The position numbers and the translations under genes were made by a program. Source: JAWXCM01 sp034408745 (GTDB lineage: Bacteria > Acidobacteriota > Terriglobia > Bryobacterales > Bryobacteraceae). Taken from it: 23,079 bases of DNA. The stretch lies in assembly GCA_034408745.1 (NCBI GenBank), contig JAWXCM010000172.1, forward strand, positions 1 through 23,079, in the 5' to 3' direction. The notes below the pieces were generated by a model. The model did not search any database, was not told the DNA's origin, and worked only from the letters and a program-made list of their open reading frames with translations. Positions 1 to 8,383 of this stretch are shown here, in pieces (the stretch's first letter is position 1; each line of letters begins with the position of its first letter).

Positions 1-85
1 CGGCCACAAGCAACCGCCGTGTGCGCTCGTCAATGACGGGATCGAGGGCTGCGAATCGTTGTCGAACGGCGGCTACGGCATCCAT
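1..85 (-). CDS. Probable ISAzo13-type transposase, N-terminus only (runs off left edge)
   Basis: Reading the minus strand from ATG at 85, the first 28 codons give a sequence beginning MDAVAAVRQRFAALDP and continuing VIDERTRRLLVA before the window ends. The pattern 'RF-AL-P-(I/L)-DER-RR' is what I know from the N-terminus of ISAzo13-family DDE transposases. An AGG lies just upstream (minus-strand TTAGGC before the ATG). The gene points away from the neighbouring phosphatase gene. Only the start is visible, so neither the catalytic residues nor the far end of the element can be checked. The family call rests on about 28 residues; a chance match to another short helical N-terminus is possible. 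Confidence 0.5.
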   Translation of the reverse strand, partial: MDAVAAVRQRFAALDPVIDERTRRLLVA

Positions 86-145
86 GCCTAAGCATAGCCA
101 AAAACATTCTTAGATGGTAATGTTATTTGCTAACAATGCCTAAGC
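84..145. repeat. 10-bp direct repeat flanking the transposase start and the phosphatase 3' end
   Basis: The decamer ATGCCTAAGC occurs at 84-93 and again at 136-145, 52 bp apart. The first copy overlaps the start codon of the putative transposase (on the complement); the second lies inside the last codons of the histidine phosphatase gene. Between them is an AT-rich stretch with a small inverted repeat (TGTTA at 121-125, TAACA at 131-135). The arrangement may mark the insertion edge of the element, but I cannot identify a terminal inverted repeat because the other end is outside the window. Confidence 0.4.
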
Positions 146-713
146 TGCGGTTCCACACCTGAATGACGCGCGTTTCGCGTTCGAACCCGAGGATGCTCAG
201 GCCTGCTGTCCCGAGCGCGAAGAGCCGCCCGCCCTCTGCCGGCAGTCCCAGCCAGCGAGCCGCGAGGATTCGAAGCATGTGGCCGTGGGCGAACAGCAGC
301 ACGTCGCCCGTTGCACTCAGCACCCGGTCGATGACGGCGTCGGCGCGCCGGCCCACGTCGTCGAGTGTCTCGCCCTCGGGCACATCGGTGGTCCAGATTG
401 ACCAGTCCGGGATGCTCTGCCGTACTTCCGCTGTGGTTCGGCCCTCCCAGATGCCGTAGTCCCATTCGCGCAGGTTTGGATCGACGCCGGAGATCTCATC
501 GAAGCCGGCGAGCCGGGCGGTTTCCGTGGCTCGCTGGAGCGGACTGCTGAGAACCTGGGCAAATTCGTGGATGGCGAGGGCGGGTCGAATCCGGCTCGCC
601 AGTTCGATGCCTCGTGCCGTCAGTGGAAGGTCGGTGCGACCGGTGTGACGCCCGGTGGCGCTCCATTCCGTTTCGCCGTGGCGTACCAGCCAAATCTCTT
701 GTCCCGGAACCAT
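123..713 (-). CDS. Histidine phosphatase family protein (phosphoglycerate mutase-like)
   Basis: This 196-residue protein is a cytoplasmic phosphohydrolase of the histidine phosphatase superfamily, branch 1. The phosphohistidine motif is LVRHGETEW at residues 9-17, with His12 the expected phosphoacceptor next to Arg11. Other expected active-site residues are Arg61 (SPLQRA), Glu83 (LREWDYG) and His143 (FAHGHM). The length is normal for the small single-domain phosphatases; the substrate cannot be told from sequence. The ATG at 713 lies 6 nt after the stop of the upstream P-type ATPase remnant, so the two were probably cotranscribed. The extreme C-terminus (after VWN) is short and sits beside the putative insertion element and a direct repeat, so the last few residues may have been replaced. 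Cobalamin phosphatase (CobC) or a 2,3-diphosphoglycerate-dependent mutase are alternatives; small length and lack of context argue for a generic phosphatase. Confidence 0.85.
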   Translation of the reverse strand: MVPGQEIWLVRHGETEWSATGRHTGRTDLPLTARGIELASRIRPALAIHEFAQVLSSPLQRATETARLAGFDEISGVDPNLREWDYGIWEGRTTAEVRQSIPDWSIWTTDVPEGETLDDVGRRADAVIDRVLSATGDVLLFAHGHMLRILAARWLGLPAEGGRLFALGTAGLSILGFERETRVIQVWNRSLGIVSK

Positions 714-719
714 ACCTGA

Positions 720-1918
<1,199 letters not shown>

Positions 1919-1930
1919 GGCCGACAGAGC

Positions 1931-1959
1931 TTTCCATATCCCTTCTCCATTGCTATACT
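1931..1959 (+). promoter_or_regulatory. Candidate sigma-70-type promoter for the DUF177-rpmF-plsX run
   Basis: A TATACT hexamer at 1954-1959 is preceded, with a 17-bp spacer, by TTTCCA at 1931-1936 (4 of 6 matches to TTGACA). It lies about 40 bp upstream of the chosen TTG start of the DUF177 gene, and immediately beyond the point where the ATPase remnant ends. No other strong candidate is seen upstream of this gene run. It is a consensus match by eye only. Confidence 0.4.
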
Positions 1960-1998
1960 GAAGTTTTCACCGCGCTTGAGGTGTGGTGGAGGTGTGCG

Positions 1999-2598
1999 TT
2001 GTTTCTCAGTATCCAGGAGCTTGAGCTCCGGAAGATTTCCTTCAACGAGGACCTTCCGGAAGCAGCCATCGATTTCGGTGAGGCAGGTTTCACCCAGTCT
2101 GGCGCCTTGCATGCCGAGGGTGAAGCCGAATTGCTCAATACCCTTGGTGAGATTCGGGTTCGCGGAGATGTTAACGTCGACCTGAACCTGGAATGCGGCC
2201 GCTGTCTTGAGCCAGTCCGGTTTCCCCTGGACGAACCGTTCGATCTGTACTACAGGCCGGCCCCCAAAGGCCCCCTGCCTCACGAAGTCGCCATCGACGA
2301 CGGGGAGGCGCAGATCGGGTTTTACGACGGGGATGGAATTGAGTTGAACGAGATTTTGCGGGAGCACATTTTGCTCTCGCTGCCCATGCACCTTGTGTGC
2401 CGGGAAGACTGTGCGGGAATTTGCCCGCAGTGCGGCCAGAATCGTAATATAGGCGGCTGTGAGTGCAAAACCGAAAGAATTGACGACCGGTGGGCTGCAC
2501 TTCGCAGTCTCCAGTTGAAGGAAAGTACAAGGAAGCAAGATGCCGAATCCGAAACGCAGACACTCCAAGCGGCGCACGTCGACCCGCCGCGCTCATGA
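1999..2598 (+). CDS. DUF177 (YceD) family protein, zinc-binding cysteines
   Basis: A 199-residue protein of the YceD/DUF177 family, which is almost always encoded directly before rpmF. In plants and bacteria the family has been linked to 23S rRNA accumulation; its exact molecular job is unsettled. The hallmark pair ECGRCL (Cys66, Cys69) and a later set CREDCAGICPQCG (Cys134, Cys138, Cys142, Cys145) are visible. I chose TTG at 1999 because GGAGG at 1988-1992 sits 6 nt upstream and the protein then begins where family members usually begin; the frame is open upstream to 1909. The last ~20 codons overlap the rpmF gene by 59 bp in another frame, extending the protein beyond the usual RWAALR-L ending with a low-complexity polar tail. 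First gene of the plus-strand run. Confidence 0.85.
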   Translation: MFLSIQELELRKISFNEDLPEAAIDFGEAGFTQSGALHAEGEAELLNTLGEIRVRGDVNVDLNLECGRCLEPVRFPLDEPFDLYYRPAPKGPLPHEVAIDDGEAQIGFYDGDGIELNEILREHILLSLPMHLVCREDCAGICPQCGQNRNIGGCECKTERIDDRWAALRSLQLKESTRKQDAESETQTLQAAHVDPPRS

Positions 2599-2722
2599 TC
2601 ACCTTCGCCTCCCCGGTATGGCGGAGTGCCCCAACTGTCATGAGCCGAAACTCCCGCACCGCGCCTGCCCGAAGTGCGGTCAGTACAAAGGCCGCGAAGT
2701 CATCGAAGTCGCTGAACAATAG
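2540..2722 (+). CDS. rpmF: 50S ribosomal protein L32
   Basis: This 60-residue protein has the L32 signature start MPNPKRRHSKRRTSTRR and a basic N-terminal tail that threads into the large subunit near the peptide exit region. A complete zinc ribbon is present (Cys30-PN-Cys33 ... Cys43-PK-Cys46), so it is the zinc-binding (C+) form of L32. The ATG at 2540 is preceded by AAGGAAG, a usable ribosome-binding site, inside the end of the DUF177 gene. The DUF177-rpmF-plsX order is widely conserved in bacteria, which supports all three calls. Identification is close to certain despite the small size. Confidence 0.97.
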   Translation: MPNPKRRHSKRRTSTRRAHDHLRLPGMAECPNCHEPKLPHRACPKCGQYKGREVIEVAEQ

Positions 2723-2743
2723 CAGCGTTTCGGCCATTCGCCC

Positions 2744-3760
2744 GTGTTGACGATCGCCGTTGATGCAATGGGCAGCGATGACTGCCCGAAGGCCGAGATC
2801 GGCGGCGCTGTCCTTGCCGCCAGATCGCTCGGGGTCCGTGTAGTTCTCGTCGGACTGGAAGACGTCATTCGCCGCGAACTGGATACTCACGAAAACTGGC
2901 GCCATCTTCCCATAGATATTCACCACGCCAGCGAGTACATCACCATGAACGACAGCGCAGCGCGCGCTGTCCGGACTAAAAAGGACTCCTCCATTCGCAT
3001 CGCTTCGCGCCTGGTTCGCGATGGTCTTGCGCATGGCGTCGTGTCGGCGGGTAACACCGGAGCCGTCATGGCCACCGCGAAAATGGTGCAGGGCGTGGTG
3101 CCTGGTGTCGACCGTCCCGCTCTGGCGTCCGTTTTTCCGACGCTCAAGGGAACCCCGGCCGTCATGGTGGATGTCGGGGCCAATGTCGACTGCGATCCTC
3201 GCATGCTCTCGCAATTCGCGGTCATGGGCGACATCTATTCCAGGGTCATCTTCCACACTAACAACCCCAAAGTCGGCCTGCTCTCCATAGGGGAGGAGGA
3301 GCACAAGGGTAATGACCTCACGAAGAGCGCCATGCCGCTCATCAAAAACCTCAACCTGAACTTCATCGGCAACGTCGAGGGCCGCGACTTGTTCACCGGC
3401 AAGGCAGACGTGATCGTGTGCGATGGCTTCATCGGCAACGTCGCGCTGAAGGTCAGTGAGGGCGTGGTCGACGTCATTAAACAGATGCTTCAGGAGTCAC
3501 TGAAGGCCACCATTACGCGTCAGATCGGGTATCTGATGTCGCGCGAGGCCTACAAGGAATTCAAGAAGCGCGTCGATTACTCCGAGTTCGGGGGAGCCCC
3601 TCTGCTAGGGGTCAAAGGCGTGTGCATTATCTGCCATGGCCGCTCCAACGTCAACGCGATTAAGAACGCCATTCGCGTGGCTTCGGAGTTCGCCAGCGGG
3701 CATATCAATCAACGCATCGAAGAAGGCCTGAACGGTCTGGCCGCTGCCCAGGGGATGTAA
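2744..3760 (+). CDS. plsX: Phosphate acyltransferase PlsX
   Basis: PlsX converts acyl-ACP and phosphate to acyl-phosphate, the donor used by PlsY in the first step of phospholipid synthesis; it is a peripheral protein at the inner face of the membrane. The 338-residue length is normal. The N-terminal TIAVDAMGSDDCPKAEI corresponds to the family's AVDAMGGD-AP motif, and SAGNTGAVMATA, VDVGANVDCDP and VCDGFIGNVALK are characteristic family blocks. The second glycine of DAMGGD is serine here. The start is GTG at 2744, 21 nt after rpmF; no convincing Shine-Dalgarno is seen, so translation may depend on coupling. Unlike many genomes, the next gene is not fabH or fabD but a flavin disulfide-reductase homologue, which starts 4 nt after the plsX stop. 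Confidence 0.96.
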   Translation: MLTIAVDAMGSDDCPKAEIGGAVLAARSLGVRVVLVGLEDVIRRELDTHENWRHLPIDIHHASEYITMNDSAARAVRTKKDSSIRIASRLVRDGLAHGVVSAGNTGAVMATAKMVQGVVPGVDRPALASVFPTLKGTPAVMVDVGANVDCDPRMLSQFAVMGDIYSRVIFHTNNPKVGLLSIGEEEHKGNDLTKSAMPLIKNLNLNFIGNVEGRDLFTGKADVIVCDGFIGNVALKVSEGVVDVIKQMLQESLKATITRQIGYLMSREAYKEFKKRVDYSEFGGAPLLGVKGVCIICHGRSNVNAIKNAIRVASEFASGHINQRIEEGLNGLAAAQGM

Positions 3761-3763
3761 TTT

Positions 3764-5059
3764 ATGTCGCGGTCCTTTGACCTGCTCATCATCGGGACCG
3801 GCGCCGCCGCGAAATCGGTCGCCTATCCCTGCCGTAAGGCAGGCCGGTCCGTCGCCGTGGTCGACAACCGGCCTTTCGGTGGCACATGCGCGAATCGAGG
3901 CTGCGATCCGAAAAAAGTTCTCGTGGGGTTCTCCTCTGCTCTCGATGCGGCTCGCCGGCTTGGCCCGCACGGACTGATCGCACCTGGCGCGCACATCGAC
4001 TGGCCTGCGCTGATGGCGTTCAAGCGGTCCTTCACCGACTCCGTCCCCGATTCCACGGAACGGTCCTTCCGAAAAGCCGGTATTGAGATGCTGCGAGGCA
4101 CCGCCGCTTTTGTCTCCTCCAACGCTGTGGAGGTGGCAGGCGAGCGCGTAGAAGCCCGACACATTGTCCTCTGCATTGGGGCCTCGCCGATTCCGCTCGG
4201 CATCCCGGGCGAAGAGCGCCTCATTACCAGCGACGATTTCCTTGACCTCGCGTCGCTTCCCGCCGACCTGCACTTTGTCGGAGGCGGCTACATTGCGTTC
4301 GAGTTTGCGCACCTTGCAGCCCGGGCCGGAGCCCGCGTCACCATCCACCACCGGGGTGCCCGCCCGCTGGAGCAGTTCGATCCGACGCTCGTTGCGCAAC
4401 TGGTCGACGACACACGTGCTCTGGGCATCGACCTGCGGCTCGGCCAGCCGGTCACTGAAATTCCGGAGGACGGCGCTACGTGGATCCATGCCGCCGGCCG
4501 TGCGCCGAACCTGAAGCCGCTCAACCTGGAAGCGGCTGGAATCGCCGTCACCAAACGAGGCATTCAGGTCGACCAGCACCTGGTTACAACCAACCCGGCC
4601 GTCTACGCTGCCGGGGATTGCGCCGATTCCGGCGGTCCGCCTCTTACCCCTGTCGCAGGTGTCGAAGGCGGGGTTGTCGCGACCAACCTGCTTAACCCTG
4701 GGTCAAAGACAGTCGACTACACCGGCGTCGCGTCGGTGGTGTTCACCACTCCACCTCTGGCCGCCGTCGGCCTGACCGAAGCCCAGGCACACGGCAGCGA
4801 CCTCGATTTTGAAGTCACCACCGGCGATTCGTCGAGCTGGTATTCCTCCCGGCGCCTCGCGGTCCGCTCCTCTGGCTACAAGATTCTGACCGAGCGCGGC
4901 ACCGGCCGGATCCTGGGCGCTCATCTTTACGGCGAGGGCGCCGACGAACACATCAACCTCTTCGCGCTCGCCATCCGCGCCGGGCTCACCGCTGAAATCG
5001 TGCAGTCCACCCTGTTCGCCTACCCAACACACGGGTCCGACACGCAGTACATGCTCTGA
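3764..5059 (+). CDS. FAD-dependent pyridine nucleotide-disulfide oxidoreductase homologue
   Basis: A 431-residue flavoprotein of the class I disulfide reductase superfamily (glutathione reductase, mercuric reductase, lipoamide dehydrogenase). Domains in order: FAD-binding Rossmann fold with GTGAAA at residues 11-16; redox-active disulfide GGTCANRGCDPKK (Cys42, Cys47); NAD(P)-binding fold with HFVGGGYIAFEFA; second FAD motif VYAAGDCADSGG; and the C-terminal dimerisation domain. In classical members the dimer partner supplies a catalytic His-Glu pair from an HPT--E motif. Here the aligned segment is FAYPTHGSDTQYML, with Tyr420 at the His position and Ser425 at the Glu position. It may therefore use a different acid/base or act on another substrate; the true substrate is unknown. 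No extra N-terminal HMA domain is present, which argues against typical MerA. It starts 4 nt after plsX and ends 4 nt before the ABC ATPase gene. Confidence 0.85.
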   Translation: MSRSFDLLIIGTGAAAKSVAYPCRKAGRSVAVVDNRPFGGTCANRGCDPKKVLVGFSSALDAARRLGPHGLIAPGAHIDWPALMAFKRSFTDSVPDSTERSFRKAGIEMLRGTAAFVSSNAVEVAGERVEARHIVLCIGASPIPLGIPGEERLITSDDFLDLASLPADLHFVGGGYIAFEFAHLAARAGARVTIHHRGARPLEQFDPTLVAQLVDDTRALGIDLRLGQPVTEIPEDGATWIHAAGRAPNLKPLNLEAAGIAVTKRGIQVDQHLVTTNPAVYAAGDCADSGGPPLTPVAGVEGGVVATNLLNPGSKTVDYTGVASVVFTTPPLAAVGLTEAQAHGSDLDFEVTTGDSSSWYSSRRLAVRSSGYKILTERGTGRILGAHLYGEGADEHINLFALAIRAGLTAEIVQSTLFAYPTHGSDTQYML

Positions 5060-5062
5060 GCC

Positions 5063-5797
5063 ATGCTCGAATTCCGCGAACTTTGGCTTCGTTTCGGAAA
5101 TCGGGAAGTGCTCCGCGGGGTCTCGCTTCGGATCGAGCCGGGCGAAACGGTGGTACTGCTTGGCCGCTCAGGTTCAGGGAAAACCAGCCTGCTTCGCTGC
5201 GCAAACGGCCTGATCGCGCCGCAGTCCGGCGACGTGTTGTTTGAAAACCGCCCGCTGAGCACGCTTGACCTCATCCACACACGGCGCCGCATCGGGTACG
5301 TGATCCAGGAGTCGGGCCTGTTCCCGCACTTCACCGTCGCGCGCAATGTGGCGCTGGTTCCTTCGCTCGAAAAGTGGCCGGCGCCACGCATCCAGACCCG
5401 TGTCGACGAGCTGCTGCGGACGGTCGGCCTCGACCCGGCTGAGTTCGCAGACCGCTATCCGCGCCAGCTTTCCGGGGGGCAGCGACAGCGCGTCGGCATC
5501 GCCCGGGCCCTTGCTGCCGATCCTTCGCTGTTGCTGCTGGACGAACCGTTCGGCGCGCTCGACCCGATTACCCGCCTCGACCTCCAGAACCTGGTTCGAG
5601 ACCTCCGCAACCGGCTCCACAAGACGGCGCTGTTCGTCACTCACGACGTACGCGAAGCCCTGCGCATCGGCACCCGGATCGTACTGCTGCGAGACGGTCG
5701 CGTCGATTTTGACGGCACACCCGCCGCATTCCTCACCGCACCTGGCGACGAAGCCGCGGCCTTCCGGGCTGGACTTGACGAGGAGCTCGGCCGATGA
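5063..5797 (+). CDS. ABC transporter ATP-binding protein, osmoprotectant (OpuC/Osm) type
   Basis: The 244-residue ATPase of a glycine betaine/choline/carnitine-type importer. Visible motifs: Walker A GRSGSGKT (34-41), Q-loop Gln82, signature LSGGQ (136-140), Walker B LLLLDEP with Asp160 and Glu161, and H-loop His194 (VTHD). Osmoprotectant ATPases of the OpuCA group often carry two C-terminal CBS domains that sense ionic strength; this protein ends soon after the H-loop region and lacks them, so any ionic-strength gating must differ. The call rests on the next two genes, which are an OpuCB-like permease and an OpuCC-like binding protein; in isolation the ATPase could belong to other importers. 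The stop codon overlaps the permease start (ATGA at 5794-5797), implying translational coupling. Confidence 0.9.
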   Translation: MLEFRELWLRFGNREVLRGVSLRIEPGETVVLLGRSGSGKTSLLRCANGLIAPQSGDVLFENRPLSTLDLIHTRRRIGYVIQESGLFPHFTVARNVALVPSLEKWPAPRIQTRVDELLRTVGLDPAEFADRYPRQLSGGQRQRVGIARALAADPSLLLLDEPFGALDPITRLDLQNLVRDLRNRLHKTALFVTHDVREALRIGTRIVLLRDGRVDFDGTPAAFLTAPGDEAAAFRAGLDEELGR

Positions 5798-6426
5798 GTC
5801 CCGACCTGCTCGAAGAACTCCTCGCGCTTACGGCCGAGCACCTGGTGCTCACGCTGTCGGCCATCGCCATCGCGCTCACGGTAGCGCTGCCCGCGGCCGT
5901 CGGGCTCACGCGGCGACCCAGGCTCCGCCGCACTGCGCTGAACCTGGCCAACATCGTTCAGGCGATCCCCAGCCTCGCCCTCTTTGGCCTGCTGCTTCCG
6001 GTGCCGCTTATCGGAGGTATTGGCAAGAGAACCGCCATTGTGGTGCTGGTCCTGTACGCTCTGCTCCCGCTGCTTCGTAATGCCATCCTCGGCATCACAG
6101 GCGTAGATGCGGCGGTCCGCGAATCGGCCGTGGCAATGGGGATGACGCCGCGCCAGATTCTCTGGCAGGTCGAACTCCCGCTGGCGATTCCGTCCATACT
6201 CACGGGCGTGCGCATCGCCACGGTTACTACGGTGGGAACGGCAACTATTGCCGCCTCCATCGGCGGAGGGGGGCTCGGTGTCTTTATCTTCCGGGGTATT
6301 GCTACAGTCGATATGACTTCGGTGCTCGCCGGAGCACTGCCCGCGGCTCTGTTGGCAGTGGCTGCGGATGAAGGGATAGGATGGATCGAACGAAAGCTGT
6401 CGCCTGCGTGGTCTGTCTCTGCCTGA
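5794..6426 (+). CDS. ABC transporter permease, osmoprotectant (OpuCB/OsmW) type
   Basis: A 210-residue inner-membrane permease with about five to six hydrophobic helices. The region IVQAIPSLALFGLLLPV and the later VRESAVAMGMTPRQILWQVELPLAIPSILTGVRIATVTTVGTATIAA contain the family's coupling-helix segment (ESAxAMGMTxxQ...ELPLAxP) and the conserved TVTTVGTATIAA helix, both typical of OpuCB/OpuCD and OsmW/OsmY. It starts within the ATPase stop codon and its 3' end overlaps the binding-protein gene by 46 bp. Only one permease gene is present, so the transporter probably works as a homodimer of this subunit, whereas classic OpuC has two different permeases. Confidence 0.92.
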   Translation: MSPDLLEELLALTAEHLVLTLSAIAIALTVALPAAVGLTRRPRLRRTALNLANIVQAIPSLALFGLLLPVPLIGGIGKRTAIVVLVLYALLPLLRNAILGITGVDAAVRESAVAMGMTPRQILWQVELPLAIPSILTGVRIATVTTVGTATIAASIGGGGLGVFIFRGIATVDMTSVLAGALPAALLAVAADEGIGWIERKLSPAWSVSA

Positions 6427-7253
6427 GCGCGTGCTCACGCCCGGACAAGATCGTTGTTGGTTCCAAGAATTTCACGGAACAGCTAATTCTCGGTGAGATT
6501 CTCGCGCAACAGATCGAGCGCAGCCTTCGAATTAAGGTCGAAAGGCGTCTGAATTTGGGTGGTACGCTGCTGGCTCATCAGGCGCTCGTCGCCGGAGCCA
6601 TCGATATTTATCCGGAATACACAGGCACGGCCCTGACCGCGGTTCTGCGCCATGCGCCCGAAACAGATCCGCAAACGGTGAGGAATATCGTGAAAAAATC
6701 CTATGCCGACCGGTTTCAACTTGCGTGGATGTCGCCCTTTGGCTTCAACAACACGTTCGCCATGGTGATCCGAAAGACGGATACGCAGTCGGGAGCGATT
6801 AGCACGCTCACGAATGCGGCAGCAGCGCGTCCATGGAAGCTGGGTGTTGGCTACGAATTTCTCCAGAGACCCGATGGTTTCCCGGGGCTTTCGAGCACGT
6901 ATGGGCTGCGCTCAGATGGCGCTCCGGTGACCATGGACCTCGGCCTTCTGTACACCGCGCTTCGCGGAGGGCAGGTGGACATGGTGGCGGCCAATTCCAC
7001 CGATGGCATGTTGTCCGTACTCGATGCCGCCGTTCTCGTCGACGACCGCCATTATTTTCCACCTTATGAATGCGCCGCGGTGGTTCGCAGTGCCGTTCTA
7101 AACCGTTATCCGAACTTAGAAACGGCTATTAACGCACTCGGAGGGCGAATTTCGGCCGAACGAATGCGCGTATTGAACTATGAGGTAGACGGCCACCACC
7201 GGCCCTTGCGGGAAGTAGCAGGTGCATTTCTTAGTTCGCTGGCGGCAAATTGA
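6381..7253 (+). CDS. Osmoprotectant ABC transporter substrate-binding lipoprotein (OpuCC/OsmX type)
   Basis: A 290-residue periplasmic-binding protein that would capture betaine, choline or a similar quaternary amine and deliver it to the permease. Residues 1-17 form a short signal peptide ending in a lipobox LSAC with Cys18 the lipidation site. The mature start KIVVGSKNFTEQLILGEILAQ and the downstream AGAIDIYPEYTGTALTAVL are diagnostic of the OpuAC/OpuCC (type F) binding proteins; the C-terminal block with LNYEVDG also fits. The ATG at 6381 overlaps the permease end by 46 bp, and GGGATAGG just upstream is a plausible ribosome-binding site. The exact ligand cannot be assigned from sequence because the aromatic ligand cage varies. 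Confidence 0.92.
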   Translation: MDRTKAVACVVCLCLSACSRPDKIVVGSKNFTEQLILGEILAQQIERSLRIKVERRLNLGGTLLAHQALVAGAIDIYPEYTGTALTAVLRHAPETDPQTVRNIVKKSYADRFQLAWMSPFGFNNTFAMVIRKTDTQSGAISTLTNAAAARPWKLGVGYEFLQRPDGFPGLSSTYGLRSDGAPVTMDLGLLYTALRGGQVDMVAANSTDGMLSVLDAAVLVDDRHYFPPYECAAVVRSAVLNRYPNLETAINALGGRISAERMRVLNYEVDGHHRPLREVAGAFLSSLAAN

Positions 7254-7300
7254 CGGATATTAAAAGCTTCCACCCCATGGACAGCATCACCAGTCACTCT

Positions 7301-8266
7301 ATGCAAACTCGCTCATGTCTGATTGTCGGAGCGGGAATCGCGGGACTCACCGCGGCTGACACACTCCGCTCCGCAGGCTGGGCGGTTACTGTGGTCGACA
7401 AAGGCAGGAGCGTCGGCGGCCGGATGGCAACCCGGCGGATCGACTCCTCAAGCTTCGATCACGGGGCGCAGTTTTTCACTGCTCGCGATGAGCGCTTCAA
7501 GGCGCGCGTGCACGCCTGGGAGGCGGCCGGTATCGCCCAAAACTGGCACACCAGCCCGGCGGGGGAACCGCGTTACCGCGGTGTCGAGGGCATGAGCTCT
7601 ATCCCCAAACATCTGGCCCTCGGTCTCGACGTCCACACCTCCACGCGCATCGCCCACATTGAGCCCGCCGATAATGGCTGGGCGGCTGAGGATCAGTCGG
7701 GCAACCGGTTTGCGGCTGCATTCCTTATCCTCACGCCGCCGCCCGAACAAAGCCTGGCGCTGTGTGAACCCTTTCGGCCGCTGCTTGGCCGGCGCCTGGT
7801 TCAGAGCCTTCAGGGCATTCACTTCGACCCTTGTTACGCTCTCATGCTGCTGCTCGACGAGCCGCTCCAGCTGGCCCCGCCGGGCCTGGAGAAACTGGAC
7901 GATACCGATCTGCTTACCATTTCCGACAACGTACAGAAAGGCATCTCCGAAGGGCCAGGAGCGTTGACCTTGCATGCCAGTTCGCGCTTTACCATTGAGC
8001 ACTGGGACGACGAGCCCGGCGTGGTGGCAAAGCTGCTTCAGGAGTCAGCGGCTCGCTTCATAAAGGCTCCTGTCCGAAAATGGGAGTTGCACCGGTGGCG
8101 CTACAGCCATCCTGTGCGCGGCGACGAATCACGGTTCCTCTCCGCCCGCTGCCCTGCGCCTCTGTATTTCGCCGGCGACGCATTCGGTGGCCCTCGTGTG
8201 GAAGGTGCCTACCTTTCAGGGCTGGAAGCTGCCGAACATCTGATCGCCAGTTGCGATTCTCTGTGA
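7301..8266 (+). CDS. Renalase-like NAD(P)/FAD-dependent oxidoreductase (COG3380 type)
   Basis: A 321-residue flavoprotein of the amine oxidase/renalase fold. The dinucleotide motif is IVGAGIAGL (residues 8-16), followed by VVDKGRSVGGRMATRR and FDHGAQFFTARD, which together are the signature of the small bacterial renalase-like group. The FAD-closing motif near the C-terminus is LYFAGDAFGGPRVEGAYLSGLEAAEHL. Bacterial renalases oxidise off-pathway isomers of reduced nicotinamide cofactors; whether this protein does so is inference. The frame is open from TTG at 7250, which overlaps the previous stop, and another ATG lies at 7277; I prefer ATG at 7301 because the Rossmann motif then begins at the usual distance. 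It is the last gene of the closely packed plus-strand run. Confidence 0.85.
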   Translation: MQTRSCLIVGAGIAGLTAADTLRSAGWAVTVVDKGRSVGGRMATRRIDSSSFDHGAQFFTARDERFKARVHAWEAAGIAQNWHTSPAGEPRYRGVEGMSSIPKHLALGLDVHTSTRIAHIEPADNGWAAEDQSGNRFAAAFLILTPPPEQSLALCEPFRPLLGRRLVQSLQGIHFDPCYALMLLLDEPLQLAPPGLEKLDDTDLLTISDNVQKGISEGPGALTLHASSRFTIEHWDDEPGVVAKLLQESAARFIKAPVRKWELHRWRYSHPVRGDESRFLSARCPAPLYFAGDAFGGPRVEGAYLSGLEAAEHLIASCDSL

Positions 8267-8354
8267 GCGCTCGACAGTCGTAAGATTCTGAACCCTCTTC
8301 GTTTCTTCTCGTCGGCGGCGCTGCTGGGGCCGCGTTCCTTTGGAATCGTGATAT

Positions 8355-8373
8355 CCTCCCGCGAGGAGGTTTT
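8355..8373 (+). terminator. Possible weak Rho-independent terminator
   Basis: CCTCC at 8355-8359 pairs with GGAGG at 8365-8369 across a 5-nt loop and is followed by TTTT at 8370-8373. It lies 88 bp after the renalase-like gene and just before the VOC pseudogene. The stem is short, and GGAGG might instead be a ribosome-binding site, though it is 14 nt from the ATG, which is too far for good use. Confidence 0.25.
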
Positions 8374-8383
8374 CCCCTAACCT

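Noticed and set aside
121..135. TGTTA-TAACA inverted repeat at the phosphatase stop as a terminator
   Set aside because: Five A/T-rich pairs with no T run on the minus strand after it; more likely chance in an AT-rich insertion edge.
2171..3304. 377-codon open frame on the minus strand opposite rpmF and plsX
   Set aside because: High GC in the real genes leaves long antisense frames; composition is unlike a protein and plsX is unambiguous on the plus strand.
3605..4579. 324-codon minus-strand frame opposite the disulfide reductase homologue
   Set aside because: Shadow of a strongly conserved flavoprotein gene; no motif and no ribosome-binding site.
5641..6438. 265-codon minus-strand frame opposite the ABC permease
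   Set aside because: Rich in Arg, Ser and His with no domain; the plus-strand permease is certain from its motifs.
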